A DNA stretch of 64,000 bases from Blastomussa wellsi. Its lineage: Eukaryota; Cnidaria; Anthozoa; Scleractinia; Plerogyridae. Below, piece by piece: positions 45,001 through 56,718 of this stretch. The position numbers and the translations under genes were made by a program. Under the pieces are notes generated by a model. The model had not been told where the DNA came from. It saw nothing but the letters and a program-made list of their open reading frames with translations, and made no database searches. Within the stretch, counting starts at the first letter, position 1; every line of letters begins with the position of its first letter. Location: assembly GCA_947652115.1 (NCBI GenBank), contig OX393561.1, forward strand, positions 34,688,324-34,752,323, written 5' to 3'.

Positions 45001-46739
45001 AAAGCAGAGGTGGAATTATTAGATGGAAAATGAAAACTGGAACTTAGCAACTTGCTCAAGCAAATTTGAATTGAAAGTTGCAAGTTGCTTCAAGCAAACT
45101 GTCAATCAGTATAGGAAGATTCTGCCACATTGCAGTGTTCCCATCAAAGGAACATCTGGTTTGACTGTAATTAATAAATTGTAATGTCAAATTCAATCAG
45201 CACAACTACTCATCTGGTTTAATACTCCCTTTCCTATGCTCCACTTAACTCAGTTTTATAATAAAATGTACATGATTACTAAAGGCTTCCTATGCGTAGG
45301 CTTGTGCTTCTGCGCTAGTGAAAACCAGCCTTAACAACACATCAACTAGTAAAATTTCCAATCCTCCCCGTTATGTAATCGTGCTTGCGGGGAATTAGCA
45401 AAAGAACAGAAACGACATATAGTAAAACGCAAAGCAACTTTATGTTTCAAGTCCATACACGAGAGTGACGGTAAGACACGACACAAAGCCCTTGAATCCC
45501 GCTCTCCAGTAACGTGATGCTTACAGTCCCATAATTCCACGACAGTTATTGAGGGGATGGGAAATCTGAGGGGGAGGGAGCGGTTGTTCAAAAGTTATTT
45601 CTGGGGGGGGGAGGGCAGCTATGTCTGTGACTTTAATCTCTTCTGTTTTTCTGAAGGGAGAATATGTCAGCACTTTTATCTTGCTTACCCGAGGGGGTCT
45701 TGGAGAGCACTTTCAGAGGGGGGCAGACACCAAAGACCCTCAGTAGGGGGGAGCGGATATTAAATGGAATGGCCCATTGAGTAGTATGAGTATAAATAAC
45801 AATTATTCCATGAGCCCGCGTTGGATATGAAGTGATAAAATAACCAACGAGCGCATTATAATCACTTCATATCCAACAAGGGCGAATGGAATAATTGTTT
45901 TAGCAAATTCTCAAACCGGGTTTTGCCACCGATTTTTATTTCCACAATTTTACAAAGCGTCTGGAAATAGCATACAACTTTAAACTTGGCGCACTATTTT
46001 CCGTATGACGTAAAACTCCGACTATTGACTCATAGTCGGAGTTTTTTAGCCAATCAAAAAGCTAGAAATGCAATAGTCGGAGCTGAGAATATACTAATGA
46101 TAATTGGCCTTTTCTGAGTTCCCTTTTCCCTCAGCTTCAAAACGAGTCTAAGTGCAAAACTATTCATATGGTAATAAGATTGTTTTGCATGAGAATGAAG
46201 ATGCAGGTAAAACACATTTTCATATGACTGGTTTCGCAATTAGACTCGTTTTGACACTAAGGCAAAAGAAAACTCGGAAATGGCCTATTTGGATGATTAA
46301 TTATACCAAATTAAAAAATGTTGTGGTATAAACTGGCCTACTTTTTCATTTTGCCGTGGACGATTGAAAATTTCATTTATTTAATCGACATTAAACAGAA
46401 GATTAAGTTTCAAAAATGAAAGTATACCCACCATTGTGGAGGTAACGAACCGAGTCCCCCGGCTTGTACTCCAAGTTCGAGATCACTCGTTCTTCTAACA
46501 AGGGCAACCGTATCATCATCCTGTTTAAAGTCAAACAAAAATGCCGTCAAGAAATGTCGTTGAGTTGTATTATCGTGAGTCGCTGGATCGCTGGACTGAA
46601 CAACAACGTGTATGGTGTATGATTACAGTACCCCTGGACTATCAGTACGTACACCGGAGTCACCCAAAGAATACGCCTTGAATCGACTAATTTCAGTGCG
46701 AAGATTAATATAAATCTCCGTTAGACTCCTAGTAGCCAT
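36474..46739 (-). CDS. STX16: Syntaxin-16 (Qa-SNARE), ten exons, complete
   Basis: Exons: 46739-46632, 46520-46432, 44445-44427, 44083-44050, 43552-43446, 42630-42468, 41393-41281, 39657-39514, 39222-39142 and 36578-36474. They join in phase to 320 residues (human about 325). The N-terminus [14 protein letters not shown] matches the syntaxin-16 start. Middle exons give [34 protein letters not shown] and EITTKEITQ in the Habc region, then YLKRLKNREER. The SNARE motif (about 222-284) contains [20 protein letters not shown] with the zero-layer Gln259, then [16 protein letters not shown] single C-terminal membrane anchor (about 297-318) ends in Lys-Ala-Thr. The protein acts in endosome-to-trans-Golgi fusion with STX6, VTI1A and VAMP4. 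Exon 3 is only 19 nt. Introns hold several foldback elements. Confidence 0.95.
36816..37105. mobile_element. Foldback element, family C copy 1
   Basis: Arms around GTGTTTAGATGAG and CTCATCTAAACAC enclose a palindrome TTATGCAAACCCTCGACTAC opposite its complement (GGGTTTGCATAA). A diverged second copy lies at 61833-62100. STX16 intron 9. Confidence 0.7.
37564..37814. mobile_element. Foldback MITE
   Basis: Ends TGTTACAGCG and CGCTGTAACA, with long arms (CTAACTGTGGCCACCCAACA on the left, its complement on the right) and an inner AGCCAATCA / TGATTGGCT pair. STX16 intron 9. Confidence 0.78.
38330..38503 (+). other. Short unassigned ORF (57 residues) in STX16 intron 9
   Basis: ATG 38330 to TAA 38501-38503 encodes a basic sequence starting [20 protein letters not shown], with a donor-like AAT|GTAAGT at its end. 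Another frame reads [10 protein letters not shown] near the 3' side. It may be a TE fragment; no family recognised. Confidence 0.25.
38710..38874. mobile_element. Foldback MITE
   Basis: Arms GATAATAATGATAATAAAAT and complement, with inner GAATATTGTTTATTTGC opposite GCAAATAAACAATATT and an AGTGTCATTTGCGACACT hairpin at the left of the loop. STX16 intron 9. Confidence 0.72.
38995..39052. repeat. (ATT)n low-complexity tract
   Basis: Imperfect ATTATT/TAATTATTACT repeats just downstream of STX16 exon 9 within the intron. Confidence 0.7.
42251..42382. mobile_element. Foldback MITE
   Basis: Arms TCGTTCAATTTGGAATTAGT and ATTAATTCCAAATTGAACTC pair with few mismatches. STX16 intron 6. Confidence 0.65.
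44427..44445 (-). CDS. STX16: STX16 19-nt microexon (exon 3)
   Basis: Nineteen bases between an ATATAG acceptor and a GTATGT donor complete the Trp codon of exon 2 and encode VDVVEE, as expected between the PPQW and IQYEITRIK parts of syntaxin-16. Both phases fit. Confidence 0.85.
45796..45903. mobile_element. Short foldback
   Basis: AACAATTATTCCAT...GTTGGATATGAAGTGAT pairs with ATCACTTCATATCCAAC...ATGGAATAATTGTT around a 20-bp loop. STX16 intron 2. Confidence 0.65.
46013..46290. repeat. Hairpin plus nested inverted repeat in STX16 intron 2
   Basis: AAAACTCCGACTATTGACTC closes with ATAGTCGGAGTTTT at 46013-46049. Next to it, TTGGCCTTTTCTGAG at about 46103 pairs with CTCGGAAATGGCC ending near 46290, with inner AAAACGAGTCTAA / TTAGACTCGTTTT arms. 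Confidence 0.6.
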
Positions 46740-48725
46740 TTTTTCCACCAACGTTCCATCGACCTCCTTATCCAGGGGTGTCTTGGTTGCTTAGAAAGAC
46801 CTGAAAGATTCCTTTAGTCGATGACAAGCTGGAAGATCACAGATCCGCCATTATTCACACAGCTGCAATATTTGTCCGTGGGAAGACTGGGCAGAGTACA
46901 TCTGCAGTTTCTCACGAAGATTTCCGAAGATGCCGATGACGAGTTCGTAACAAAATCGGGAACACTAATTTCATAGTGCCAACATCTGTGATTTATTACT
47001 GATTTCGTAAAAACACATGGTTAAATTGAATCCAACTTACGATATCATTCCAAAAATTTCCTGGTCTGATCCGATATTGGACGTGGTTACTCCTGAATCG
47101 CAAAAATAGATCATAATGCGACCGTCTGACAAGTTTTGTCATGATCGGGCAAAGACACTTTGAACCCGCAAGTTTGAAATAAATTCGTCTGTATATTTTG
47201 GCCTAAAACGTGAATAGCCATTATCAAAATTCTCTCAAAAACATGTCGCGCTGAAACAAGCCTCTTATTTGATGATTGACCAAATTATAACCCGTTCCTT
47301 TTTACAGAAACAGAAAAAATTCAAATCAATCCACGCGCGCAGTTGTGTCGAGGTTGTGTCTCTGCTGGGCACCAGTCACTTTGCCACCAACACAGGTTGC
47401 AGTTTGAATGCAGATGATGAATTAATGTTGCGCAAAATAGCTGACTTGTGGTATACTTAACAATCGCAACTTTCAGTTACAAACAGAAGGTTAAAATACG
47501 GTGTTCTTTGGGCAAATTTCCCCCGCAATAAAAATTTCCCCCCTTTTTTTCTGGCCTATGTGACCATATAATATTTTTCAGGGTACGTTTGGCTAAAAAT
47601 TCTGAATGTTGACCTTGTCTGTCGTATGCGTTTTTGGGATTGCACCCAATTAAAACAAAAAAAATATAATGGATGTGGCATGGCCGGTAGAGATATTTAT
47701 TGAAAAATGTCCAAGTGGCAGAGATAGTATAAACTTTGCAGTATCATCTTTTTGTTGCGACCTTGACAAACTCTGAAATTGAAAAATAATTTTTTCTTTC
47801 GATACATTCTGACTTGTTTTTTGACTTTGAACAGTTAAGTAGGTAAAAGTAAAAATGTGGCAATAACCTCCATCTGTCAGTTATGTTTGTCATTGTACCA
47901 TAAATTGAATCAAAACTACAGTGGATGCGACAAGGCATATTTAGAGACCCCTTATAAATTTTATTTACTTGTACGTGTACTAAGACAAATTTTCTAATCA
48001 GAGATTGGTTTCAGTTCAGTTTTATATACAGGTGATTTGCCTTTTAAAATTCGAAGCGATGTAAAATAATAATTATTATTATTATTATTTGAAGAAACTC
48101 TCGGCTTTTGAATCGTCTTATTCTCTGGTCTAAAGCACACTTGATCCTTCGCGTTGAGGCCTGAATGGCAACTACCGAGCATTCAGAATATCCTCAATAA
48201 TTAAGGGAATGTGTTATATGCGAACCCTACCGTGAGCCATAGCGTTTAATTTAAAATTACAAGACATTTTATCTATGACTCATGTTTATAATCTGTTGTA
48301 ATTAACATATATGAATGTGCTTTTGATACAAAAAATGTCGATAAAACAACATTCAACTGATACTATGTTTGTTTCATAATCTGTTGATTACAAATAATAG
48401 GACCTATTGACCTCTTGTCTCTGCGAGCGCCAGGATTTTCCCGCCCGCCTGTGCCGATTTCAGTCAAGCGAAAACAAATGTCTTGTGTTTATGATATGGC
48501 TCATAAATTTCCTAAGCACGTTATTATATTTTCCCTCGTCGTTCAGATTGGAGGATACAACTCTTTACGATTACCGTCTGTCTGTTGATTGGCTGTTGGA
48601 CACAAAAAGTGAATATTTATTCATCCTTGGCTACCTCTCGACGCTGCATTTCCATAATAGATGTCACCGTAGACACGTGTATTAAGATTTCGCGCGCGCT
48701 TACTCATTTACTGTTGCCATCCAAC
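46740..48725. other. Intergenic region between STX16 and SLC7 gene
   Basis: The two genes are divergent, so both promoters lie here. I see an (ATT)n run at 48068-48090 and AT-rich sequence but no exon and no clear core promoter motif. Confidence 0.5.
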
Positions 48726-51700
48726 ATGGAGAATGATAACACAGCCATTGAAAAACCGAGCAATCATTGGGGAAGCGAAGAGTACCTGTCCCGAGCAGCA
48801 AAGGACAAAACGGCCGAAAACCTGATTCCGAATGATGAGGCCCCGGAGGTGGAAAAAGGAGGTCTCGTTGGTTTGAAGCGAAAACTCGGCCTCGTCAGTG
48901 GGATCTGTCTCATCGTGGGTACAATGATCGGCTCAGGAATATTTGCTTCGCCTCGCTATGTCATGGAAAACAGCGGCTCTGTGGGACTGACATTAATCGT
49001 TTGGAGCTTGTGTGGTGTTTTGGCGATGTTCGGAGCGCTGTGTTACTCCGAACTCGGCACAATGATCCCGTTGTCTGGAGCAGAGTACGTTTACTTGCTC
49101 GAGGGATTCGGCCCGCTGCCCGCATTTCTCTACTCGTGGACCTCTGTGATCGTGCTCAAACCTTCGCAAGTTGCTATTATTTGCCTGGCGTTCGGAGCTT
49201 ACGTGATCGAGCCTATTTTCCCTGGTTGCGGTGACAGAGCAGATTTGCAACCCGTAGTGAAGCTGCTGGCCGCGCTTGCAATCGGTGAGTGCAAAATTAT
49301 ACTTTATTTTAAATATAATAATATTAATAATAATGCACAATGTTACAGGCAAATGAAGGTATCTTACACGGTTATTGGTATGTTTAATGCGCATTTAGGT
49401 TCGTTTCCCTAGCTAGTTAGCTGCACAAAACCACGAGCAAACAAACTAATGCTGTTTAAACATTATCAGCAAGATCTGTCGTGATCCACACACGATATCA
49501 ACAACTTCCTTTTAGGGTGTATATTTCGTCCTGTTTTCGATCTAACTTGTTTTGACTTCCTCGCTTTGAATGAAAAATTTAATCGTATGTTATTTTATGA
49601 CACTGTTAATGTTTATAAGTTATGAAATATTACGTTGAATTATTTGCGCAGTATGCCTTCTGTCTCGCCGACATAACTGACGTTACTTCCTTCGCACGTG
49701 CGATCGACCACGAAAAGTTGCGAAATATGAAGTTGTAAATTAAATTATGGCCGTGCTTGCCATGAACGAAAAATGCATTGTGTTTTTCTTGTATACATTT
49801 GAATTTTTTTGAAGCCCATATCGCATTTATTTGCATAAAACACAAAAATTTTAATTATCTCGCTGGGTTTTAGCAGTCGCAAAAATGGACAAAAAGCCAC
49901 CACAAGTCGAGGCCCGCTTTTCGATCTGAAAAAAAATGTAAATTCCTGCCAAGACCTTTCAGTACAGGTGTCAGCCATTTGATGAAAATTGACACATGTC
50001 ATTTTACCAACTGAACAAAATGTGTAAAAAGGGCTATTGTTCGAATGGAGATTAGATTCACACTTACAGGTGAAAAAGTTTGCGTGAACTTTTGAAGAGA
50101 ATGTCAATTATGATCAGAGATAGCCCAAGCTCGATATATGAGCAGCTCTTATGTTGACATTTGCATTGTTACGTGACTCGAGCGATTTGCTTATTTATAA
50201 GGATTTGTATGGGGAAAGAAATAAAGCCGAAAAAACGAAAACTTAACGGTTGAATTACAATAAAAACGGCTCACCTGAACTCCTTTGTTGCTTTGTTTGT
50301 GTGCTGTGTGGTTTTCTAACTAGCCTGCAAAGCAGGCGGTTTTTGTGGGGAAATGCTTCAAAAACAGCGATCACGAAAGACCGGCCGCCATTTTCAGCGC
50401 GTGAACACTGTGGAGAGGAAAAAAGAGAGGGGAAGTTGCAATTTTAGGAGAAGAAACCGTTGGTTAAAAAATTGCACTAAATCGCTCCAAATCAGATAAA
50501 AAACCACACAGCACACAACTAAAGCAACAAAGGAATTCAGGTGAGTGGTTTTTATTGTAATTGAACCGTTAATTTTTGTTTTTTTTTGCTTTATTTCTTT
50601 CCTAACCCTAACCCATGATAACTGATCAATTGAATAAACAGAAAGGCATAATATGCAAACCGTATTCCATTGTCTGCTTTCCTTTACTTGTATCTGTTGG
50701 TATGTGCATTGGTGACTTTGTAAGTTTAGACGTTGTCCATGTCTTTAGTACCTTGTTTCCTGTCTCAGAATTACTAGAATGAATCATAAAACCTCAAAAG
50801 TTAGAAAGAATAAAAAGCAACTGATACCCAATTGTCTTCTCCCCTCCCTAGCCCCCCAAAACATATTTGGGATATTTGGAATATATTAACGAACTTGGTT
50901 GATGTATGCCCAAGGAATAAGATGATAATTAAATTCCCCCGCCCCTCCCCCCTCCGGCGAAAATTTTAAGTATATTTTTTGAACACGGCCTCCATGAAAA
51001 GCAGTTTTTATTCTTTTGTATTTTATACCTGTTTTGTAGCTAGGAAGATAGGAAGTTAGTTGATGACCATAAATACTTCTAAATAAGCTGATGGAAATAC
51101 CGTGTATAAAGTTATCTTATCTTATCTTATCTTGTCTTACATGATCCAAAATTCGTGTTTGAAACATTTTCAGAGTAGCTTTAGCGAACTCGGAATAAAT
51201 AAGATCGGAAATTCTTCTGTGAGGATTTCCGCTCTCATCTCGCCGGCGAAGTACTGATAATGTTTAATTCATTGGCGGATCCAGACTTTCTGGCCCTTTG
51301 GGTTTTAAACTTTTCGCCCATAAAGGGCGGGGGGGAGGGGGGGACAGGCCCCTCCCCTCCTCTGCTAATTGTACCGTAATAGAAACAGCTCAGCTTCATT
51401 ATGCGATGATTTTCGTTGCAGGAGTGATCTTGTTTGTGAACTGTGCCAGCGTGAAGTGGGCCTCGCGCATGCAGATCGTTTTCACTGTTTGTAAGATGAT
51501 TGCTATAGTCATGTTGATTGTCACGGGCCTTGTTCGTCTGGGTCAAGGTAAGTGTGCTTATGCAATAAAAAACGCCACTGCAAACGAAAGGAATGCTGAC
51601 TTATATTTGCTCAATGTTCCTTTCAGGTTGGGTGTTTTCGGGGAGAGCTTATAAACGGCGGAGCTTATGGAAATTTGTTTCAAAGATATTTCAATTTCTT

Positions 51701-54217
51701 TTAAATGGGATGCTAAAACTTAATTTTTTTGGGTTCCGGTACATACAATAGTACCTTAATTATGGTAAAACTCTATAAACTTGACGATATGTAGTCTGAG
51801 TGTCACACGTCTTCCCGCCCTAATCCCCTGATGCTCGCCTCAGGGGATTAGGGCGGAAAGAGGAGGGGTGCTAATTTTCGGTATTTTTTTAGTCAAGGCT
51901 ATCCACATATCACACGATTTCCTTTTTTATGCAGGGTTCACTGAAAGTTTTGGAAACTCGTTTGACAATACACAAAAGAAGATTGGTGTGGTGGGATTCG
52001 CGTTTTACAATGGATTGTGGGCTTATGACGGCTGGTGAGTAACGTGTCACCTCAATTCACTTTTTGCCTTTTTCAGTTCGTAATTTACTACCTAGCTTCC
52101 TCTGCAGCCGTTTCTAGGGGCATGTACTAAAACCAGGAACACCTTTAAACTCGGAACACCGGAACAACCCGGAACACCAGAAATGTCATCAAATTCCAAT
52201 AAATTTCTAAAAAAATAGATATATAAAAAATAAAATTCTGGTGTTCCGTGTTGCGGGGTGTCCCGGTGTTCCTGCTTTTAGCACATGTCGCCGACACGAC
52301 GTATGGCGTTTGTGAAGTTAGTTTGTAAAAACCGTTAATTGAATATTCAGAAACTTGCCAGGTTGATTTTGCGAAAAATAAAATACTTCTCGCCAGCAAT
52401 GTCTCAGTTAACGAACCGTACGCGGTAGGAGAGTAAAAACTTTCAGGCAAAATTTTGCACTAAAGTTGCGACGAAACTAGTGAAACTGTTTTACCTTCCT
52501 TTTGTTTTCTTACTTTAAAGGAACAATTTGAATTACGTCACAGAAGAACTAAAGAACCCTTACCGGTAAGATTATTGATCTTTTTATCGATTGCTTTGAA
52601 GAACTTTGAAGAAAGTACGCCTTCCTTTCCAGAGCAATATTTTGGATTTCAGTCGTGGACTCTCGATTACATTTACAACTCAGATTGCACCTGGTTGTCG
52701 TTGTCTCTTAGTTAAAATGGACTTAGCTCTGCGTGCATGGTTGTAGTTCTCTTTTAAATGATTATTTTTCTCTCCGAGATGATTTGCCCTATGTAATCAC
52801 CCCATGTATGTTTCTTTTTCATTGTTTTTAGAAACTTGCCGCTGTCCATATTGATTGGTATCCCACTTGTGACTGGTTGTTACGTGCTGGTAAATATCGC
52901 TTATCTGGCCGTGCTGACACCAGCAGAAATCATGGCTTCCAGTGCTGTCGCCGTGGTAGGTAACACCACCGCTACTCGGAAAACTCCTTTCCTCTTCATG
53001 ACGAGAAATGAATGTGCCCCACCCCTTCAGCTGTCCGTCCCCAGGCCTTCAGTAGCGATCGATCGTGTCTCGCGTACGTGCTCTCTGTGAATCAAATCAC
53101 TTATCTGATATTAAAATGAACAACAACAACAAGCTTTATTACCAAATTAAAAAAGTTACAACATAATATATTAGTACAAAAAAGGTAACAGTTACTCAGA
53201 ACAACTAAAAAGCTAATCGAGCTAACCTAGGTGGGAAGCGCTGGAAAAAATGCCTGCCAAAGCCACAGGCACGAGGGTGTCGGCTGTTTCGGGAGAAAAA
53301 CAAAATTCTTCCGGGAATCTGAAAACTTTGCCGGGAATCGGGAGACTTGGAAAATTTCCGCGAAACACGAAGTAATGAAATTAAAATTTCGGGAATTTTG
53401 AGATTTTTTTGGGAATTTCTCCCAAATATTCGGGACGATATTCCAGATTTCCGGGAGGACTTTTATTTACACACGGTACTGCTCAAACAGCGTTTATTAG
53501 AGCTGTCACCCCCCCATACAGGCAGTGATAGAAAGAGCGCCAAATGTGTAGCCGCTTGCTGTTTTTTCCCACCAAAAGCCATAACTAACCTCTTTGGTTC
53601 AACTTGATATTCCGACTCGTTTTGCATGTAACAGATTTGCAGTGAATGTACTGTGTTCATAAGAAAGACATTTAACATTTTTTCCAGACTTTGGCAGATC
53701 GTTTATACGGAGTAATGGCTTGGGTGATTCCTATATTTGTCGCCTCGTCCACGTTTGGAGCCGCTAATGGATCAGCATTTGGCGGTGGAAGGTAATAACT
53801 GAATGCTGCATTGAGGTATTTTCGCTTGAAGCATTTTGACAGCAAGAAACGTGTCATGTGCGTCGCTTAGAGCGAGATGTGGATCTATATTCCTTTGTGT
53901 ACAATTTATTCATATCGCTTGTTATATTTTAGTGTTTAAACTTGTTTCGGCTCAGAGTTCGTTATGTTAAAGGCTGGTTAGCTGCGCGTGAAAAAAGATG
54001 GTGATTGTTCTCTTTTGCAACATTTGGTATTACCCTTTAATCAATCAATTTTTACCTGGAAATTCGTAGGACAATGGTAGGAAATTCTGAAAGCAAATTG
54101 GTATTGTTTTTCTTCCACAGACTTGTCTTTGCCGCTGCACGGGAGGGACATCTTCCAAAGTTTCTCGCCATGATTCATACCAAGCGACACACGCCCTTAC
54201 CTGCCATGTTTTTTACG
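48726..54217 (+). CDS. SLC7-family (L-type / b0,+) amino-acid transporter light chain, 5' seven exons
   Basis: Exons 48726-49284, 51422-51547, 51935-52034, 52521-52565, 52832-52955, 53688-53791 and 54121-54217 join in phase to 385 residues. ATG 48726 is the first in-frame ATG. A cytosolic N-terminus of about 50 residues precedes TM1 with GTMIGSGIF (66-73), the unwound helix that contacts the substrate amino group. Cys168 in the extracellular TM3-TM4 loop (FPGCGD) sits where light chains form a disulphide with an SLC3 heavy chain. Later landmarks: [33 protein letters not shown] and [20 protein letters not shown]. The family averages about 500 residues, so roughly 100 C-terminal residues (last four TMs) are missing. 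They are not found on this strand before the window ends; a 200-N gap follows at 54813. The exact paralogue (SLC7A5-9 or A11 type) is not resolved. Confidence 0.92.
50217..50603. mobile_element. MITE with about 100-bp terminal inverted repeats
   Basis: Left end GAAATAAAGCCGAAAAAACG... and right end ...GCTTTATTTCTTT share long complementarity through AACGGTTGAATTACAATAAA, CACCTGAACTCCTTTGTTGC and GTGTGCTGTGTGGTTTT. Non-coding. SLC7 intron 1. Confidence 0.78.
51811..51860. repeat. Strong hairpin, GCCCTAATCCCCTGA palindrome
   Basis: CTTCCCGCCCTAATCCCCTGA pairs almost perfectly with TCAGGGGATTAGGGCGGAAAG around a nine-base loop, in SLC7 intron 2. Confidence 0.65.
52120..52290. mobile_element. 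Imperfect foldback of GGAACACC units
   Basis: CATGTACTAAAACCAGGAAC on the left pairs with GTTCCTGCTTTTAGCACATG on the right. Several GGAACACC/GGTGTTCC units between. Confidence 0.55.
53280..53462. repeat. Dispersed repeat related to 34820-34982
   Basis: Rich in CGGGAATC, CGGGAATT and CGGGAGGA units; matches the earlier copy as described there. SLC7 intron 5. Confidence 0.45.
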
Positions 54218-54812
54218 GTGCGTCAAATGACTTAGTTATAAAAGGTGCAAATCCCTCTTTTGTTTTCGCTTCACGCTCGGCGGACTAAGAAACAATCGAC
54301 TGCTGGCTCGTAGTCTAACTTGAAGGAAATTACGAGTACCCTATTTTGAACACGGCGATACTGAGAAATCCCTTTTTACCGCCCCATTTATTTTGAATAT
54401 CAGTCTCTTTTGCTTCTGTATTATAAAGCAAGTGAATGTTGTTGCTTTGAAAGCCTTGAAAGTACATAACCTGCGTAGTTGAAGGGATTCGCGGCGGAGT
54501 GCTTTTGTTTTTGTGTGGAGGCCGTCGTTTTTAGAAGCGAAGTCGTGAAGGTATTGGCGAGGAGTCGAGTTGGAATCCCACTCGTGGCTTCGCGTCCTTC
54601 GCCGCTCGCGTTCGTGGACTTCGCCCACGAATGGTGAGTCCGCGCTCAGGCCCTAATCACGACAGCCACGCAGGCTGGAAAGTACAAACAGAAATTTTAA
54701 ATTTGACTTTTCCTAAACTAAAAAATATCGTTTAATTCGGTATTTTGTTTGTTATTGTTATGCTCCACATTTTAAGCACTTACAGCTTTTTTTGTTGTGA
54801 TTTTCTACAGAG

Positions 54813-55012
54813 NNNNNNNNNNNNNNNNNNNNNNNNNNNNNNNNNNNNNNNNNNNNNNNNNNNNNNNNNNNNNNNNNNNNNNNNNNNNNNNNNNNNNNNN
54901 NNNNNNNNNNNNNNNNNNNNNNNNNNNNNNNNNNNNNNNNNNNNNNNNNNNNNNNNNNNNNNNNNNNNNNNNNNNNNNNNNNNNNNNNNNNNNNNNNNNN
55001 NNNNNNNNNNNN
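54813..55012. other. Assembly gap (200 N)
   Basis: Exactly 200 N, a usual placeholder for a gap of unknown length. It follows the truncated SLC7 gene. Confidence 0.98.
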
Positions 55013-55612
55013 AGATATTGACATTTTTCTATTATGCAAATTAGATCAGTGATGATGTCAGCTGGTTTGAACTAAAAAATGGTAAAATACAAAATAAACA
55101 ATATCTCTAAAACTATTGATGCAGTGTTCTTGAAACTTGGCACCACAAATGTGAATCCCTAAAGAAAGAAAATGGCACCCTTAGAATTGTTACCATAGCA
55201 ACTCTTTCAGCTCCAGTCTCTCTCTGTTACAAAACCAAATATCTCCATTTGCAACGTCTAAAGTGAGACAAAGGGTCCTACTTGGAACAGACATAGTTCC
55301 CATGTTGTCTCAAACACCATCATTGGATTGGCTGCGGTAGATGATTCTTGGTTTAAGCAAAAACTAGGAATTTCAGTTTTTATTATGACAGTACTAGCTG
55401 CAAACCTGTTGTCATAGCAACAGCACTGATGGTATCATTTTGTTTCTTTTGTGATGCACATTTGTGGTGCCAAGTTTCAAGAACACTGCATCAACAGTTT
55501 TAGAGATATTGCTTATTCAGTATTTTACCATTTTTTAGTTCAAACCAGCTGACATCATCACTGATCTAATTTGCATAATAGAAAAATGTCAATATCTCTA
55601 AAACGAAAAATG
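55013..55612. mobile_element. Large inverted-repeat element abutting the gap
   Basis: About 150 bp next to the gap (AGATATTGACATTTTTCTAT through TTGATGCAGTGTTCTTGAAA) recurs inverted at about 55460-55612. The left end may be cut by the gap. No ORF. Confidence 0.7.
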
Positions 55613-55740
55613 ATATTTCAAAAAGAAGAACGCCATTCTTCTCAATTTTGAAAGGCCTTTCAAATAAGAAGAAAATATTTTTCATGTCATATACACTTTA
55701 AGCGGCAGTTCCGCATTTTAAATTGGAAACTGGCGTCTAA

Positions 55741-56363
55741 GGCCCGTTTCAGACGCCGGACTTTTCATGAGCCCAACTCAGGCGTTCTTCCCGCCTGGCT
55801 TGGCCGGGAACGGCTTTGGAACAGCTTTGATTCAGACGCCGAACTGTCCATGTGCCGATTCCAGTGCATAAATTATGATAACGCATTTGCCTGCAGTAGA
55901 GCACATTGACGCCATAAATTCAAAATGGCGGCATGGAGAGCCGAGTTAAATAATAGCATCGATATGACCAGCTCATATCTCGAAAATACGAATTATATTT
56001 GTCTAATATGCAGGACATCAATTTGTAACAAATGTTCGACCTTCGGAGTGAATGAAGATACTGAAAGAGAGAGAAAACAAACATTTATCAACTGTCGCCT
56101 TCTCTTCAAAATGTGATGCAATACAGTTTTCATATTCTTCCTTCTATTTGCCGCTTTCTCCATCATAGTTCGGAAAAGGAACTTCGATGTAAGGGGACGG
56201 GCGTGCATGTTAGCAGCGTTTCCCATGTTTCTGAACTTTGCCTTAAAACCACTGACAATGTTGATTTTTTTTCGTGGAACTGCACTTTCGTCAATTTTGG
56301 TCGGTCCAAATTCGAATTAAGCTCGGCTCCTGCTCATGAAAAGATCGGCGCCTGAACTGGGCC
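55741..56363. mobile_element. PIF/Harbinger-like non-autonomous element, TAA target duplication
   Basis: Ends GGCCCGTTTCAGACGCCGGA and the complement of CGGCGCCTGAACTGGGCC, both continued by a CTTTTCATGAGC-type segment, flanked by TAA at 55738-55740 and 56364-56366. A 3-bp TWA duplication fits PIF/Harbinger. A 63-codon ORF at 55925-56116 contains YICLICRTSICNKC, a Cys cluster, but no transposase domain is recognisable. Confidence 0.65.
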
Positions 56364-56591
56364 TAACAGGTCCAAACAGTGTGAATAGCGTGTGTTGAAT
56401 CGCAAGCGATACCTAAAATAGACGTAAGTCAGACGTGAGAAATTACTTTGTTAAAGTTTTATAAGTGATCATTTGTAGGTAAAGCACTAGGTCTAACTGC
56501 ATCTTATTAACCAAGCGCAAGGACCATACTCGAATGTCGGCCCGAGGTCTTGACAGCGCAGTGAAACCTCGTTAACCTGCGAACACGGAAA

Positions 56592-56718
56592 CCTCGTTAG
56601 CCTGCGAACAGGCTCTCCAGTGGAGAAAATTTCAGCGAGCGAAGGAAGCGAGCGTGACCCGCGCGTTCTCCTCCTCTTAAGGCTACGCTCGGCTCGCTGG
56701 GGAGCCTGTTCGTAGTAA
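56592..56718. mobile_element. Short TIR element with GCCTGCGAACAGGC ends
   Basis: GTTAGCCTGCGAACAGGCTC at the left is matched by GAGCCTGTTCGTAGTAACC at the right. Related in its ends to the element at 10202-11086. Confidence 0.55.

Noticed and set aside
48585..48725. N-terminal extension of the SLC7 gene by 47 codons
   Set aside because: The upstream start would be TTG; the first in-frame ATG is 48726 and fits the family's short cytosolic N-terminus.
55925..56116. Stand-alone gene encoding a Cys-rich small protein
   Set aside because: It lies wholly within a Harbinger-like element, so it is treated as part of that element.
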